A stretch of 64,000 nt of DNA from Protea cynaroides (GCA_028583415.1 CM053269.1:72391412-72455411); one strand, 5' to 3'. Shown: positions 46,014 to 58,393, counted from the first letter of the stretch. The notes: a model not told the origin generated them from the sequence alone. A program made the numbers and translations.

Positions 46014-46470
46014 AATTGTTATTTAACAATTCCTATTTTCAAAAAAAAAGTATTCAATTAATTCTTCCCCGTTCTGCTGTGTCATGCCTGATAGTACAAA
46101 TTACAGAGCTTTATTTTTTTGTTGGAAAAAAGAAAAAAAAAGAGAGAGAAAAGCAAAAGAGGAGGATGGCTAATCATCCTTCTCAATATTGTTGCTTTTT
46201 GTTTTTTTTTTTTCAGTAATTTTTTTTGAATATTTTATGTTATGATCTCTACAGGTGTCTATGGAAATGAAATTTTCTTTTAATTAGTTCTTATCTTTAA
46301 TTTAAAAGATTTTTAAATCAAGGGTATTTTTTTTTTGAAAATTACTTACTAATATGTCACCATAAAAAATTGTAATTGTTTTTTTATTTTTATTTAACAG
46401 ACATGTGAAATGCATGAATTATCTCACAAAAAAAGAAAAAAGGTTTTAAATTATTCGACACCTTAAGAAA
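46014..46470. other. AT-rich spacer, no gene seen
   Basis: A/T homopolymer runs only. Confidence 0.5.
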
Positions 46471-46960
46471 ATATCTTATAGGATATATTTTTGGTAATAC
46501 AAAAACGGACTCTTTTATTTTGGGGGTAAATAAGAAATTTACTGATTAGCTCAGGTGTAGCACTAGGATGAGAGATCACATTATGTTCGGATCTAAGGAT
46601 CGAAAACAAGCTAAGCTGTTGTACACGTTTACAACAAATCTTCCTTGATAAAGAGTAGGTAATATTGTTTTGCTCCTTAAGAATGTAACAGAAAATACAA
46701 TTTCCAAAATATGAACTTAAGTGAACATTGTCTTCAAGGATCACTTTTCATCATAAGGGTGGTGCAGCTGGTTGTTGATAGACGAGACAATCTCCTTGTT
46801 CTTCGATTCTAGCAAGAGCCGTTATATAACTTCAAAGATAGCTCGTCGGAGTGTGGATAGGATTGCCAATGTCTCTCTGATAAAAGGAAACTCAAATAAA
46901 CAAGGTTTCGAAACAATTATCACGACAAATGTATCCTCAACCACCCTTCTTTATAGAGAA
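46470..46960 (-). pseudogene. LINE RNase H remnant
   Basis: Minus-strand frame ILEDNVHLSSYFGNCIFCYI, then LKEQNNITYSLSRK matches the end of the plant LINE RNase H (EDI..L...F......V.RE.N..A..LA.K). Upstream, in shifted frames, LFEFPFIRETLAILSTLRRA and ESKNKEIVSSINNQLHH give the middle of the domain, with the catalytic-type E-S-(D to K)-N motif degraded. Stops and frameshifts make it inactive. Confidence 0.7.
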
Positions 46961-47099
46961 AAAAACTCTCATCCATGTTCACTTCTTTTGTGGGTTATTT
47001 TTGCCATGTGATTGTAACCTTTGATTATTTTGACTACTGAAACAAATTGAAAATTATTTATGCAAATCACAAGTTAAATTTTTCTTCATCTAAATAATT

Positions 47100-47325
47100 G
47101 TTTAGTATGATTTATAGTATTTATTTATATTTAAAATAAATTGATATAATCTAATATCTTTAAATGAGTTTGAAGATGTTTATCATTATTATGATAATCT
47201 ATTATTATTATTTTTTTTTATATCTAATAATATTAAATATTTATAATTTATAATTTATTCTCATAAATAATTTAAAATAAATAATTCATAAATATAAATA
47301 TAAATTATACCAAAGAAAACGTGTA
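47100..47325. mobile_element. AT-rich MITE, uninterrupted copy
   Basis: TTTAGTATGATTTATAG at the left and TTATACCAAAGAAAACG at the right are partly complementary ends. The interior ATTTATATTTAAAATAAATTG is the empty-site version of the Mutator insertion site at 39,826. Confidence 0.7.
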
Positions 47326-47329
47326 TGAT

Positions 47330-47839
47330 TCTTTATTTCTCATCCTCTACAATCTAGAAATCCAGGTACTCTGTTTGGACACAGATAACTCTAAACAGAT
47401 ACTGTTTGAATAAAAATAAAAAAATGCCCTCTTCGTTGGGTTACGTGATTGTAATATTTTAATTTTTGAAAAGCTGACTTTTGGTACGGCTCACATTGTA
47501 TTATTGTCCCATTATCTTGGAACATGAAACGTAGAACTTGGGATACCTAATAACTGATATGCGGTCAGGGCATTAAATCATTATAATATTTTTTTAATAT
47601 AAAGTACTGATTCGGATAAAAATTATCTCCGGTTGATCAGTCGCACCAGTCGTGATCTATCTTCACCTGATATAAATCAAAGATCTAATCCTCAAAATCT
47701 ATTTTGTTTTTTTTGGTAATGAAATTATTAATACAAATCAAAGGTTATAAAATATTAAAAATTTCGGACAATCATGAACGCAATTGGCTGTGCTTGGTTT
47801 AAAGTATCGATATCGTTTTTACCAATCTCATCCATAGTG
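47330..47839. other. AT-rich intergenic DNA, no feature
   Basis: Nothing recognisable. Confidence 0.45.
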
Positions 47840-47847
47840 GTTGATGA

Positions 47848-48091
47848 GTATAGAAATTCTTTCCCGTCTGAGTTTAGGTAGGAGAGTTGGCGGCTCAGAT
47901 GGATGGCCGCCACTTGGCTCTCGAGTGAATCCGAGTCCTCCATCCGAACCGATGCCCCAGTCGACAAACTGAGTCGACAGGGATGTTGGCTGGAATGGAG
48001 GGCTCGGATTCACCAGAGAGTCAGATGACGGTCATCCATCCGGGCCGCCAACCCTCTTGCCCAAACTCAAACGAGAGAAGATGTAGATCTA
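47848..48091. mobile_element. Foldback MITE, 244 bp, 8-bp flanking repeat
   Basis: GTTGATGA flanks it at 47840-47847 and 48092-48099. Arms carry GAGTTTAGG...GAGAGTTGGCGGC against GCCGCCAACCCTCTTGCCCA-like sequence and GAATCCGAGTCCTCCATCCG against its complement. Confidence 0.8.
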
Positions 48092-48099
48092 GTTGATGA

Positions 48100-50080
48100 T
48101 CATACAAATCCCAAAACTTTATTTTCTTAATACAATTGTAGTTTGGGGAAAAACTGTTTTCACCCAAGCAGGTGACAATTCAACTTATCAACAACTGTTT
48201 GAAATGTCCAGTCTAACAAGTCTTTCCTCTTGATATATCAAAACTAATACATGTATATTGTGATTTCTATGATAACCCAACGAGTATAAAAAACATTGGT
48301 GATATCAACTTTTGTCACTGGGTAGGTGACATTTAGTCGAACCCATTTAATTTAGTATTGATCACATGTCACCCAGTCATTGGTTTCATACGGATCAAAT
48401 ATAAATTGAAATCAAAAAGGTATGAGGCCATAAAAGGACCCTAGGAGGTGTTCCGATGATGAACCAAAAATTAGACTGAGAAATACCTAAGAACACACCT
48501 GGTAAATTGTGTGGTCGCATCACTGGCTGACCATGTGTGAGACCAGTGAGTCGACCACAGACTCTCAAGAAGTTTATCCAAGGTTGTGTGGCCACATCAG
48601 TGGTCGCATGATGCTTGACCACAGAGTCAACCACACAATGTATGGTCGACAAATACTTGCGACCACTGCATCGACTACTCAGTTATAAAATGCTTATTTT
48701 GAGGTCAGATTAGATTTTAGACTATATTAACCTAATACGATCAAACCCTAATTTACATTCATAAATTGTTTAGATTGTGAACTAGTACAAGTAAATTTTT
48801 AAAGCTTGAAAGAGATTGATACTACAATCAATGGTGATGAAATAAGAGCTAAACTAACTGGATAATAATAAGTCATTCTTTCTTTTGTTTGTCCAATGCT
48901 ATGATTGATGTCATGCTTGTATGATTATAATGTGCATCTCACATTTCATTTAATATTATTGCTACTCCTATTCATGCATATTTATTTTATTGTTTTACTC
49001 TATTATTAAGGATTATAGGATTAGACATGTATTTGTGAGTGTGATTGTTGTACTATGTGGGGAAGGGTGTGTAATCCTTACACCAAGCATCACAGTGATA
49101 TCGTTGTACTGCTGTTGCCTTAACATAATTAGTACATCGTAGGGCATCAGGGGGATGTTTGCGGACCATGTTGTCTTTGACTCTGTCGAGGAATTCTAGT
49201 TTTCTCTCTATGGACATATTGAGGGATGCTGGGGTAAAGTCTTGGATACATATGGATGACATCTAGGATTGGTTAGTCACGAGTCCAGTTTGTAAGCCCT
49301 CTAGTTGGGGCATACGTACAAGTATAGATAGGGTATCAAGGAAAGTATTGGTAATGTTTGATTTGAATATTTTATCTCTATCTTTATTCTATGGTGGGTG
49401 CATGTGGGACAGCAGCGGTGTGTGATCCATTAGGCGTACCCACACACTTTTGTATAGATGTGTGATGACCGTCTATCCTTTCTATAATACAGTTACAAAT
49501 TAAACCAGACCAAAGATATAAATTGAATGCATGCATATGTTTGCACATTGTTTTGTTTATTCACTGAATTATGTTGTGTGCTCACTCCTCAACGTCGAAT
49601 ATTTTTAGTTGATGATGTAGGTCATACAGTGGAAAATTATATGAAAATACCATTATATGAACATGTGACAGCAATAGATAGTAGGTTGTAGATGACAAGC
49701 ACGACACTTCTTGCGAGTGTTTTCAATGTCTTTATTCTTAATTTATTCGTATGTTGATTATGAGAACCTGTAATAGATTATTTAATTATGTTTTGATTAT
49801 TTGAAGATAACTGAAATATTTATTTACTTATCATGTTAGACCTCAGTTCATTATTAATAAGACTTTCGCTATTTACTTTATTATCTCTGATTGTATGGAA
49901 TGTATATTTGGTTTGAATTATTGGTACGATCTTACTAGATCCTAGCTTGAACCGTTAGTTCTTATGACTGTTCATCACACTTCCGATTTGTCCGAAATTG
50001 AGGTGTGACGCCAGGTGTCGGCCACCCACCCGACACTGGCTCTACTTAAGTTCATTCTAAATTTGAGAGGAGTCCGATCC
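48100..50080. other. Unassigned stretch, possible LTR-like remnant
   Basis: Moderately complex sequence with TGGTCGCA/GACCAC words (48,500-48,680) and, near 50,000, GTGTGACGCCAGGTGTCGGC, which could be an LTR end. No coding domain, boundary or duplication could be confirmed. Confidence 0.25.
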
Positions 50081-50281
50081 CCATTGTATACTAGTAGTTC
50101 TCAAATGGCAGCCTTAAAAAAACAAAGATGTTGAGTACCTACCGAAAAGGGTTTTTTGTATGAGAAGAGCGAAAAATGTGTAAAGAGAGGCCTCGGATAG
50201 GATCGCCTTTGAACAAAGCTTGTGCTAACAGTTGGAAGTAAGTGAAAGTGAAATGTAAGGGATAGCCTTTAAAATTGTCGA

Positions 50282-50432
50282 TTTTAGTGTTTTTACAATA
50301 AGGGTAAAATAGTATTTTCATCTTTTTCGTTAAGCAACTTAACAACATGGGGTGCGATTGACATTGTCGTCGATAATAGAGGGTGGTTGAAGTTAGAGCA
50401 AATCTCAAGGGAAGTTCGTGAAATTTTTCCTA
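50282..50432. repeat. Dispersed repeat of about 150 bp, copy 1
   Basis: Shares GGGTGGTTGAAGTTAGAGCA and a series of matching blocks (AGCAACTTAACA, ATGGGGTGCG, CTCAAGG-AA) with 53,160-53,312, in the same orientation. Confidence 0.75.
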
Positions 50433-50439
50433 GATTTTT

Positions 50440-51040
50440 AAGCATAATCTTTACTTTATTTCTCAAATTGAAAGGAATTGATTGCAAAACAAAAGAACAT
50501 CTATTAATCAAACTTACTAAAAAAACATTTATTAATCAAATTTGAAATAATTTTGATTTAGTTACACTACCATTTTTGGACTTCTAGTGCGTGCTACATG
50601 TTTCGTGAAACATTATCTCCCTGAGAATCAACTAAACTAAGTAAAAAGGTCTCCCCGTGCACGAGGTTGTCGTTAATGCAATGTCTAGAGAGGGCAAAAT
50701 ATACATAATCTTATTCCCACAATACGAAGAAGCTATTTTCATGTTTCTAACACGTGACCATCAAATGGTATATAACAATCTTACCATTACACCCTGACTC
50801 ACCCTTAGAGTCAATTAAATTAAGTATTAATTTATAATATAAAAAAAAAAGAAAAAGAAGAGTATGTTTACAACAAACTCCTAAAACAAAGAGTACGTTT
50901 TTTGTTTTTTTCTTGGTAAGATAAAAAAAAAAAAGTTGAATGTACCATATAGAACCCTCCTTTATTACAATTAGTGTAGTTTTCAAAGGCAGAGGTAAAA
51001 ATGTCAAATTAATTTTCCATATACATTTTTTGAAAACAGG
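50440..51040. other. AT-rich intergenic DNA
   Basis: No gene or defined repeat. Confidence 0.45.
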
Positions 51041-51044
51041 ATAA

Positions 51045-51775
51045 TGGTTTTCTTTGATTTAATTTATATTTATGTTTATGAATTATTTATGACAAATCAT
51101 TTATGAAATCAATCATAAGTCATATAAATAATAATAATCTTTTAATGCCACTAGACATAAAAAAATAATAATATATTATCAAAATAATGATAAACACCTA
51201 ATATATTTGTAGATTTGAAATTATGTTACCGTTAGAATCTGTTTTTGGGTTTACCGTCGATGGTCAAACATGTAGATGATAAAACAAGACAAAGGTGGGG
51301 TCGGGCTTATCGAACTGTGAGTACTCTGACGTTGAAGTCCGGATATGAAGCCACAAAAGATGCTGATCGGACCTTCTAATAGACTGACCAAGTATTTATA
51401 AGCGGGGTTGGAAGGTGGTTAATATACTGAGTCAAGATTGAGAAATCACACCTGTCAGAGCAAAGTGGGCCTAAATTGATGAAAATTCAAGTGTTTTGAC
51501 CTTAGTGATTGACGTTATTTATAGGCATCTTTATTGCTGAAGTCATCTTGACTTTGTTGTGTCTCTTTTGCCCTTGATCTTTATAAATAATGACAGAAGC
51601 TGTCCCTACTATGTGTCGCTCTTTCATTGGGTGGTACTATTGACACCCAATAGATTATATCAATTTATTTTAAATATAAATAATTATCATAAATCATACC
51701 AAACAACTACATATATTATAATATATTATATAATTAATTCTATAATACATACCAAAAATAACTTTAAATGAAATA
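51045..51775. mobile_element. AT-rich MITE (reverse copy) split by a 435-bp insertion
   Basis: 51,045-51,215 and 51,651-51,775 are the two halves of a copy of the family at 47,100, in the opposite orientation (TTTCTTTGATTTAATTTATA at one end, ATAATACATACCAAAAATAA at the other). Confidence 0.65.
51216..51650. mobile_element. Unclassified 435-bp insertion in the AT-rich MITE
   Basis: Starts TGAAATTATGTTACC, ends TTGACACCCAA and is flanked by TAGATT (51210-51215, 51651-51656). It contains GTATTTATAAGCGGGG and TTATTTATAGGCATC, TATA-like words. It could be a solo LTR or small non-autonomous element. Confidence 0.5.
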
Positions 51776-52046
51776 ATTTCAATTTTTTAAGAGTGATCTT
51801 TACGATCGAACGGTTACAAAATCAAAGTTATAACCCATTCCGTTACAATCAAACAAAATCATAAAAATATCTACTTGGCAATATCTTCCATGGAAGAAAA
51901 AAATAAATCTCATTTGTATTCATCATCATCATCATCATGTAATGTGAATAAGGTTCCCGAAATGCACCAGATATGATGTTTTCTTTTTAAAAGAATATGA
52001 TTTTGTAGGCAGAGATTCTTCATCTGTCAAAACTTTTGACACTCAA

Positions 52047-52122
52047 AACATGACTCACGTTTTTACCAAAACTAAAAACATGACTCACGTTTTTACCAAA
52101 ACTAAAAACATGACTCACGTGG
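52047..52122. repeat. 30-bp tandem repeat carrying TGACTCACGT three times
   Basis: TGACTCACGT starts at 52051, 52081 and 52111; the spacer TTTTACCAAAACTAAAAACA is identical in both intervals. The third copy continues as CACGTGGCC, a true G-box. TGACTCA and CACGT are bZIP-type binding words. A CT-rich tract (TCTCTCTCTTCC) follows within 60 bp, as in a plant core promoter, but no substantial ORF follows. Confidence 0.8.
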
Positions 52123-52129
52123 CCGGTGG

Positions 52130-53155
52130 AGAATATTTTGTTTTTCACTGTGAAACTTTCTCTCTCTTCCCTTGATATTTCTCTCTCTTTTTCCTCATCA
52201 TTCGGAGTCTTTTATTAGATATACTATTTTTTGTTCCCTATTGGTGGAACAAATTAGAACTCCTTCAGTTGATGTTTTCTGTTTTCAGTAGGAGACTGAT
52301 GCTCTGGTTTTTTGTTGTCCTCCTCACTAGGGATGACTGTGTGCATGGTGCTCTTCTTCACGATTAATAGTGTTATGTGGGCAAATTGGAATTCGATTTT
52401 ATTTACTAATTATTTAATCCGAATTTGATCTGAAATTTGCTGGATGTATAAAATACAAATTCGAATTCGAATTTAATTTTTAACTGATATCCGATTATCA
52501 TCTGATTCGAATCCAAAAAGTATACTCCACACTATTATTGAAATTTATGTATAATAATAATCATTTGAAAACATAAAATTATTATTTTATTCTCTACATC
52601 TCTTAATTTGACATCTTATAATTTACAAAAACATCAATAAAGGAAAAGAAATACATCTTATAATTTTTTTTTTTATAAAAGAAACCGCATAGTTAACATA
52701 CTTTGGGATTTATCAAATAAAAAATAAAAATAAAATAAAATACTACTTTGGGAGGTTCATGAAAAGAATATTTACCCTTTTGAAACCCAAAACAAAAATA
52801 TCTATTCGAAGAGAATTTTGATGTAAGGATTTTGTTAATCATAACAAAATAAGAACAAAAAAAAACAATAATTGTTTATCATCTTATTTTTTGAGGTGTA
52901 AATGGAATCATCAACTTCAATTTCTTGGTGCAAGCAATCAAGTAATTATAAAAAAGGGGGAGGGGTTTGCGGGGGAATAATTTTCAAAAAGGGTTTTTGT
53001 AAATGGTTAGATAAAAGGGGAGGTATTATAGAGACGGTTGGGGTTTTGCTAGCGAGGATCGCATGCCCATGTACAGCAAGAGCACCGCTGTGACTCCAGT
53101 GGTTGAGGCAAATGACCAAATTGTCACCCTATCGAGAACAGAAAGACAGTTTAAA
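52130..53155. other. No recognisable gene
   Basis: CT-rich tract at 52,160-52,200, then AT-rich DNA. Small frames (for example 52,902-53,093) match nothing I know. Confidence 0.45.
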
Positions 53156-53159
53156 ACTG

Positions 53160-53312
53160 ATGTTTATTGTGTTTTTATTACGAGGGTAAAAAAAAAATTC
53201 CATCATTTTAGTTAGGCAACTTAACAGCATGGGATACGGTTGATATTATCGCCGACAATAAAGGGTGGTTGAAGTTAGAGCAAACCTCAAGGAAAGTGCA
53301 TGAAATTTTTTC
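53160..53312. repeat. Dispersed repeat of about 150 bp, copy 2
   Basis: Second copy of the block at 50,282; see there. Confidence 0.75.
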
Positions 53313-53319
53313 AATAAAT

Positions 53320-54975
53320 TAAGGACAAATGATTGAAAAAGAATACCTTTCTTTCTCTTTTCTTTTTCTTATAACTCTGGATAGGTGTGAGGAAAAAGAT
53401 CCTCCCCAACTGGTGCGTTTGAACAGGCTGGACAATTGGAGACAATCCAAGTCCGGAGACACTAGTGTGTTACCAAAAATGATTCAGCTTTTGTCGAAAG
53501 GCTCATCAGCACCCTACTATTATACTCCATTTTTGGATCCCGAAGAGGTCAATATGATGTAGCTCTTACCGTGTGAAATTGGAAAATAATTCACTTGCAC
53601 CAACGTATACCTTCCACAGGATTCCATCACCATCCATATCTAATGGAACCCACACCTCATAGACGGATCTCATAAAATTATTCCTCAACTTAAGAGTGAG
53701 ATTCTAAAATTTCGTTTCTAAATTGTGATGATACATCCACCACAATTCCCTCCTCATCAGCTTTCACTTTATGATTTTATCTTGAAAAAGAAAAAAAAAA
53801 TTATAATATGTTTTAATAAACATCTATCATTTTGTAATTCATTTGAACCTCAAATTTAGTGTACAAATACATCTATCACTTTTTACGTATCTATAATATT
53901 TAAACTCAATCTTAATTTTGTATGAGGAAAAAAATAAATCAAAATGTGATAAAAAAAAAAAAAAAAAAGAGAGTCAAAATTATGATCATCCATGCAAGTT
54001 TGGCAATGGTTTTTTTTTTTTTTTGGTCATAAATTTGATATATGATTAATCCATGTAATTTACCTATCCATATGGTGGAAATCACTACATTAATGACCCT
54101 AGACCTAAAATTAACCATAGTTCACTGAAAAAAATAAAATTTATTTTGAAACATATTTTTGTAAGATGAAAAGTTCTCTGATTCATAGACTAGAGAAATC
54201 GAAAGTATAAAAACAAAGATGTCAATTCGACCAAAAATATTTTCTCCATTTTTAACATGGCCACACTTTCCACACTGGTTTTTTTTTTTTTTTTTTTTTT
54301 TGGAATCAATAAAGAAACTTTTTTCTTTCTTCTTTGATAGAAAAAAAAAAAGAAAAGAAAAAAAAATAAAGTTGACATTAGCCTGTCTGGCATGATTTGC
54401 ATGTTTTAGAAGATCCATCACGTACGAAACAGAATATGTGAATGATAATCCTTTCAAATATTCTTTGGATTCTGAGGTGACAACATCGCGTGTTATTATA
54501 AAGTTAATTAAAGTTAATTTTTTTACCAATAAAAAAAGTTAAAGTTAATCTTAAAACGTCATAATATCATGTGGTCTTTTAAAAAACAAAATTTGATTGG
54601 TCCCACCAAAAAGGTCGGGAAAAACACTAGATTTGCTAGGTTATTTTTTTTGGTAAAAATTTGCTAGGTTTGGAGTGAAGGCAGACTTCAAGATTTCAAT
54701 TAGAGTAAGAAGATAAATAAAATAAAAATAAAAATAAAAAAGTATAATAATATTATGGGAAGAGGTTCTTTAGTTCGAAAATCAGAAAAATCAGCGGTAA
54801 GAGAGATGGGAGAGAGTATTACAGGAATTCGTAATGGCGGATTTTGTATGGGATCGAACGTGATTGCAGGCAGACCACGGTGTCAAATATCTGGTCTCCC
54901 AAGATTTAACCATTTTGATTGAGGATTTTGAATGGATTATGGACTTACAAATTTTCAAGAGTTATTGTGTAGATT
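53320..54975. other. AT-rich intergenic DNA with homopolymer runs
   Basis: A runs at about 53,951-53,968 and T runs at about 54,281-54,301. Frames across these tracts are low-complexity artefacts. Confidence 0.5.
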
Positions 54976-54979
54976 AAGG

Positions 54980-55515
54980 CTCCGTTTGGTATGCATTCTA
55001 GTCAACTCAATGACACATTATGACAAAGACAAAAAACAGCATTCTCATTTTTGGACCATAGAATATGTTAAAGAACAAGACTCATTCTGCATTCTAAGCC
55101 CATAACACAAAAATGCCTAAATTAACGAACTTGAGGGCCCGTAGGGGTTTTGCTTAGGCCACTACTTCCTTTAATGCTTCTCTAAAACGAGCGATAAATT
55201 ACTGAAAATTTTTAATTGTGTTTAAATCTTTTGTCTAGGTGACAGAGTTTGATTTAGAGTCGCCCAACCATCTTCTCCCTACCAAAACCTTCTAAAGGTT
55301 CACTTGAGGCGGTCTAACCTTTTTTGCTAATTGGTTTGCTTCTTTATCGAGCTTTCATGGGAGAACCCAACATATAGTGCATTTCTACTTCAATTACTTT
55401 TGGGGGATCTTCAGTTGAATTTTTTATTAGATTGAGGAGCCTTCACTCTTTCATTTCACCGATTCTCATTCTATATTAGGAATGCATTTCAAGACATACC
55501 AAATGCAACGTATAT
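54980..55515. mobile_element. Candidate hAT-type MITE (TTTGGTATGC ends)
   Basis: GTTTGGTATGCATTC at about 54,988 and GAATGCATTTCAAGACATACCAAATGC ending about 55,508 form imperfect inverted ends. A similar pair is at 59,929-60,145. No duplication confirmed. Confidence 0.45.
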
Positions 55516-55604
55516 TTTGATGTGTTGTCTGTCTACTGGTTGCACTAAAAAATTTCTTCTATGACCCACCTAATTGTACCACAATGCAATGTTCCAACTA
55601 GTGA

Positions 55605-55846
55605 GGATTTACATCGTCTCCTCCCAGTGGTTCTGGGAGGACAGTGACAACCTATCCCGGATGGTTGCCACGTGGCTCTCGGTGAATCCGAGACCCACGT
55701 CCGAGCCGACACCCTCTGTCGGCTTGGCTTTTCAACTGGGTATCGGCTCAGACGTAGGTCTCGGATTCACCGAGAGCCACGTGGCAACCATCTGGGATAA
55801 GTTGCCACTGTCCTCCCAAACCACTGGGAGGAGAGGATGCGGATCC
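55605..55846. mobile_element. Foldback MITE, 242 bp, target duplication AACTAGTG(A/G)
   Basis: Termini GGATTTACATCGTCTCCTCC and GGAGGAGAGGATGCGGATCC; an almost perfect hairpin (CACGTGGCTCTCGGTGAATC against its complement). Flanks AACTAGTGA (55596-55604) and AACTAGTGG (55847-55855). Confidence 0.9.
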
Positions 55847-56111
55847 AACTAGTGGATAGATGAGTATAGTCTATGCTGATCATTCTATATGGTTTTCGTG
55901 TATTATATTTTCAAGGCTTTGTTTTTATCATGTGGTGAGTTTTATTTTGGCTGAAACTTGACATGTGATTAGAGGAGTCCCAAATCTTACATAGTCTCCT
56001 CTCCATCTACCTTAATTTCCATGCAGTTTAAGACACCTAAGGAAGGCCTTTCTAAGAGGGTCGTGGATATTTAGGCAAAAGTTTTTCTATACCGTCATAG
56101 ATGGTCATAAT

Positions 56112-56732
56112 TAGGGTGTCAATTTCAAACTCGCACCATGTAGACCGATCGACCATGACCAATTATAGACAGAGACCAACTTGCTAGATTATTAAATATG
56201 TCGGGCTTAGGTCCAGACAAATTATTAAAAGGGCGTTCACTATGCAAGGGTGTAATCTGACCGAACCGTCCAAATGAACCGAATATACATTTAAACTGAA
56301 CTTAATCTTGGTTTAGACGAAACAAATATAACCCCAAAACTAAATACCTAACACATTAAAACTTCTTTTACTCTCTGTCATTTCTTGAGTCTTCCACTTG
56401 TTCCTTTTGTTCTTGTCTTCATCTACATGGATGATCACAAACAAGCCTAACAAGAGCATTTTACAGTCCTACAAAAAGATATCTAATATATAACATAAAA
56501 ACAATTATGGATTCAAAACCCAACATCTTGGCATGTGTCCGCTATAGCCTGTTTATAGCCCTATTGGTAAAAGATCGATTATGGACCGACACTGATCGAA
56601 TATAAGCATGTCCACGCCTTGCTGATAAGGAGCCAATTAATTAAACAGGTGTTCGCGATACAAGGTATTAAAATGATAGGAACCTTTTAAGCCCGATCGA
56701 TACCAACCCAAACCAACTGATTGACACCCCTA
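56112..56732. mobile_element. hAT-type MITE (TAGGGTGTCAA family), 621 bp
   Basis: Termini TAGGGTGTCAATTTC and TGATTGACACCCCTA. Flanks GTCATAAT (56104-56111) and ATCATAAT (56733-56740) match at 7 of 8. Confidence 0.8.
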
Positions 56733-56744
56733 ATCATAATTACC

Positions 56745-58080
56745 TACCCCATTCTTATATGTTGGAAGGTCCAAAATCCCTTGACTATTTCTATAGTCCC
56801 ATCGAACCACAATTCCTAATGTATATATTCATGTCCTAGAATCATCACGTCATTAAAACCCCTCGTTCTCTCAGGGGGTGTAATAGCATGAGATCCTCAA
56901 AGGATGGGTACAGCAGATAAACTTTAATACCCATTTGGGGTAACAAGTTTGGGCACAAGTTGAATCTTGATCATAATGGGAATGCTCACTTCCTACTCCC
57001 TCCCTATCTCACGGAAAATATATAAAAAAGGATGGTTTTTGTACATGACCCGTGTATGTACATAGTCAGAGTATTAATCCGTCATTTAATAGGGGTGGGT
57101 AGTTATAAGATTACACTTTTCATCCAACAACTAAAAGCACAACCGTATACATCTACGATCATATACAAAACCATTTTAAATAAAATTTGCAACATTCACT
57201 AACTTACTCAGTAACTAATAGGACAGGTACCTGAAAATTTAGGGTATCTATTTTTTAGGTACCTAATGTTACAAAATTATGTTTGGGTACCTCATGCACA
57301 AAAAGTTCTGGTACATGTTAATAGTTGATGATAAAATGATCAAAATGTTTCAAGTTTTATGTCTATAATAAAAAGGTAAAATATTATTTTCCCCGAAGTC
57401 TGTTATTCTTGCAAACGTCACAGTGCGTCTATTTTGCCATGTTGGCAGATGATATATCCATTCCGATCATTGGATATAAAGAACATGATCACGTATCAAA
57501 TTTTAGGGTCTAATTCAATTAAACACTTTCCTTTGTATTGAAATGCATCCTATATATGTCATTACATGTGTACTAGTACTCTAGAAATTATTGTACACTC
57601 TACCTGAGCAGGAACAAATAGTTTAGATTAAAAAAATCATAAAAATGAATAACGTAGATTTGTTTTTTGATTTTTGGAAAACGACACATTCCATTGTTAC
57701 ATGGAAGACTACCCAAATAAAATATTCTAATTGAAAGGATATGATTCAACATTTTTTCTTTCATATTCTAATTGTTTAAATGATTCTAATTGGAAAGGTA
57801 GGGTTCAATTGTAATTTTAATATTTCTAAATGTTTGAATCATGGTTATTAATTAGCATTTAATATCATGGAAAATGTAATATTATAATCTGTTCTAAGAT
57901 TAACTATCAGAAAATTTTAAAATATTTCAATTGAAATGATACAGTTCAACCATTATATTTTAGCAAATAACAAAATTTTAATAATATTTAATTGGATTTG
58001 ATGAACACATAAATTCCAATAGTATTTGTATGAGCTATGGATTGGATTCTCATTACCCTTCTGGTACCTACAACACCCAT
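56745..58080. other. Intergenic; one diverged (AT)n-family repeat
   Basis: 57,395-57,655 is a relative of the repeats at 34.7 and 35.05 kb (TTGGCAGATGATATATCCATTCC, AAAGAACATGATC). The remainder is AT-rich. Confidence 0.5.
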
Positions 58081-58088
58081 GGTTGGAG

Positions 58089-58201
58089 GGAAAAAGATCT
58101 TCTTCTGTCGTCTAGTTTCTCTAGCAGTACGTACGTTGGATGAACTCCAACTGCTGGATCACGACTAAAGTCCCTCCAACGACAAGAGAGGATCCGAACC
58201 C
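58089..58201. mobile_element. Small foldback MITE, 113 bp
   Basis: Left GGAAAAAGATCTTCTTCTGT, right GACAAGAGAGGATCCGAACC. Flanks TGGTTGGAG (58080-58088) and TGATTGGAG (58202-58210), 8 of 9 identical. Confidence 0.7.
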
Positions 58202-58255
58202 TGATTGGAGAGGCTTCAAAGGGACTAATAATAACCATATTAGTTCGTGCAAACA

Positions 58256-58393
58256 GAAAAAATATCCTCTCCTGTCGCCCAACCCGCCAATTGTCCATCA
58301 GATGGGTTGTAATGTATCGGCATTTATGCCGAGCATTCCCTCTCATTCGATGAATGACTGACACAATTGAGTGACTGGAGAGGATCCAGGTCC
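58256..58393. mobile_element. Small foldback MITE, 138 bp
   Basis: Left GAAAAAATATCCTCTCCTGT, right GGAGAGGATCCAGGTCC. Flanks GTGCAAACA (58247-58255) and ATGCAAACA (58394-58402), 8 of 9 identical. Confidence 0.7.

Noticed and set aside
54122..54529. 135-codon minus-strand frame with Lys-rich stretch
   Set aside because: Driven by poly(A)/poly(T) tracts; no domain.
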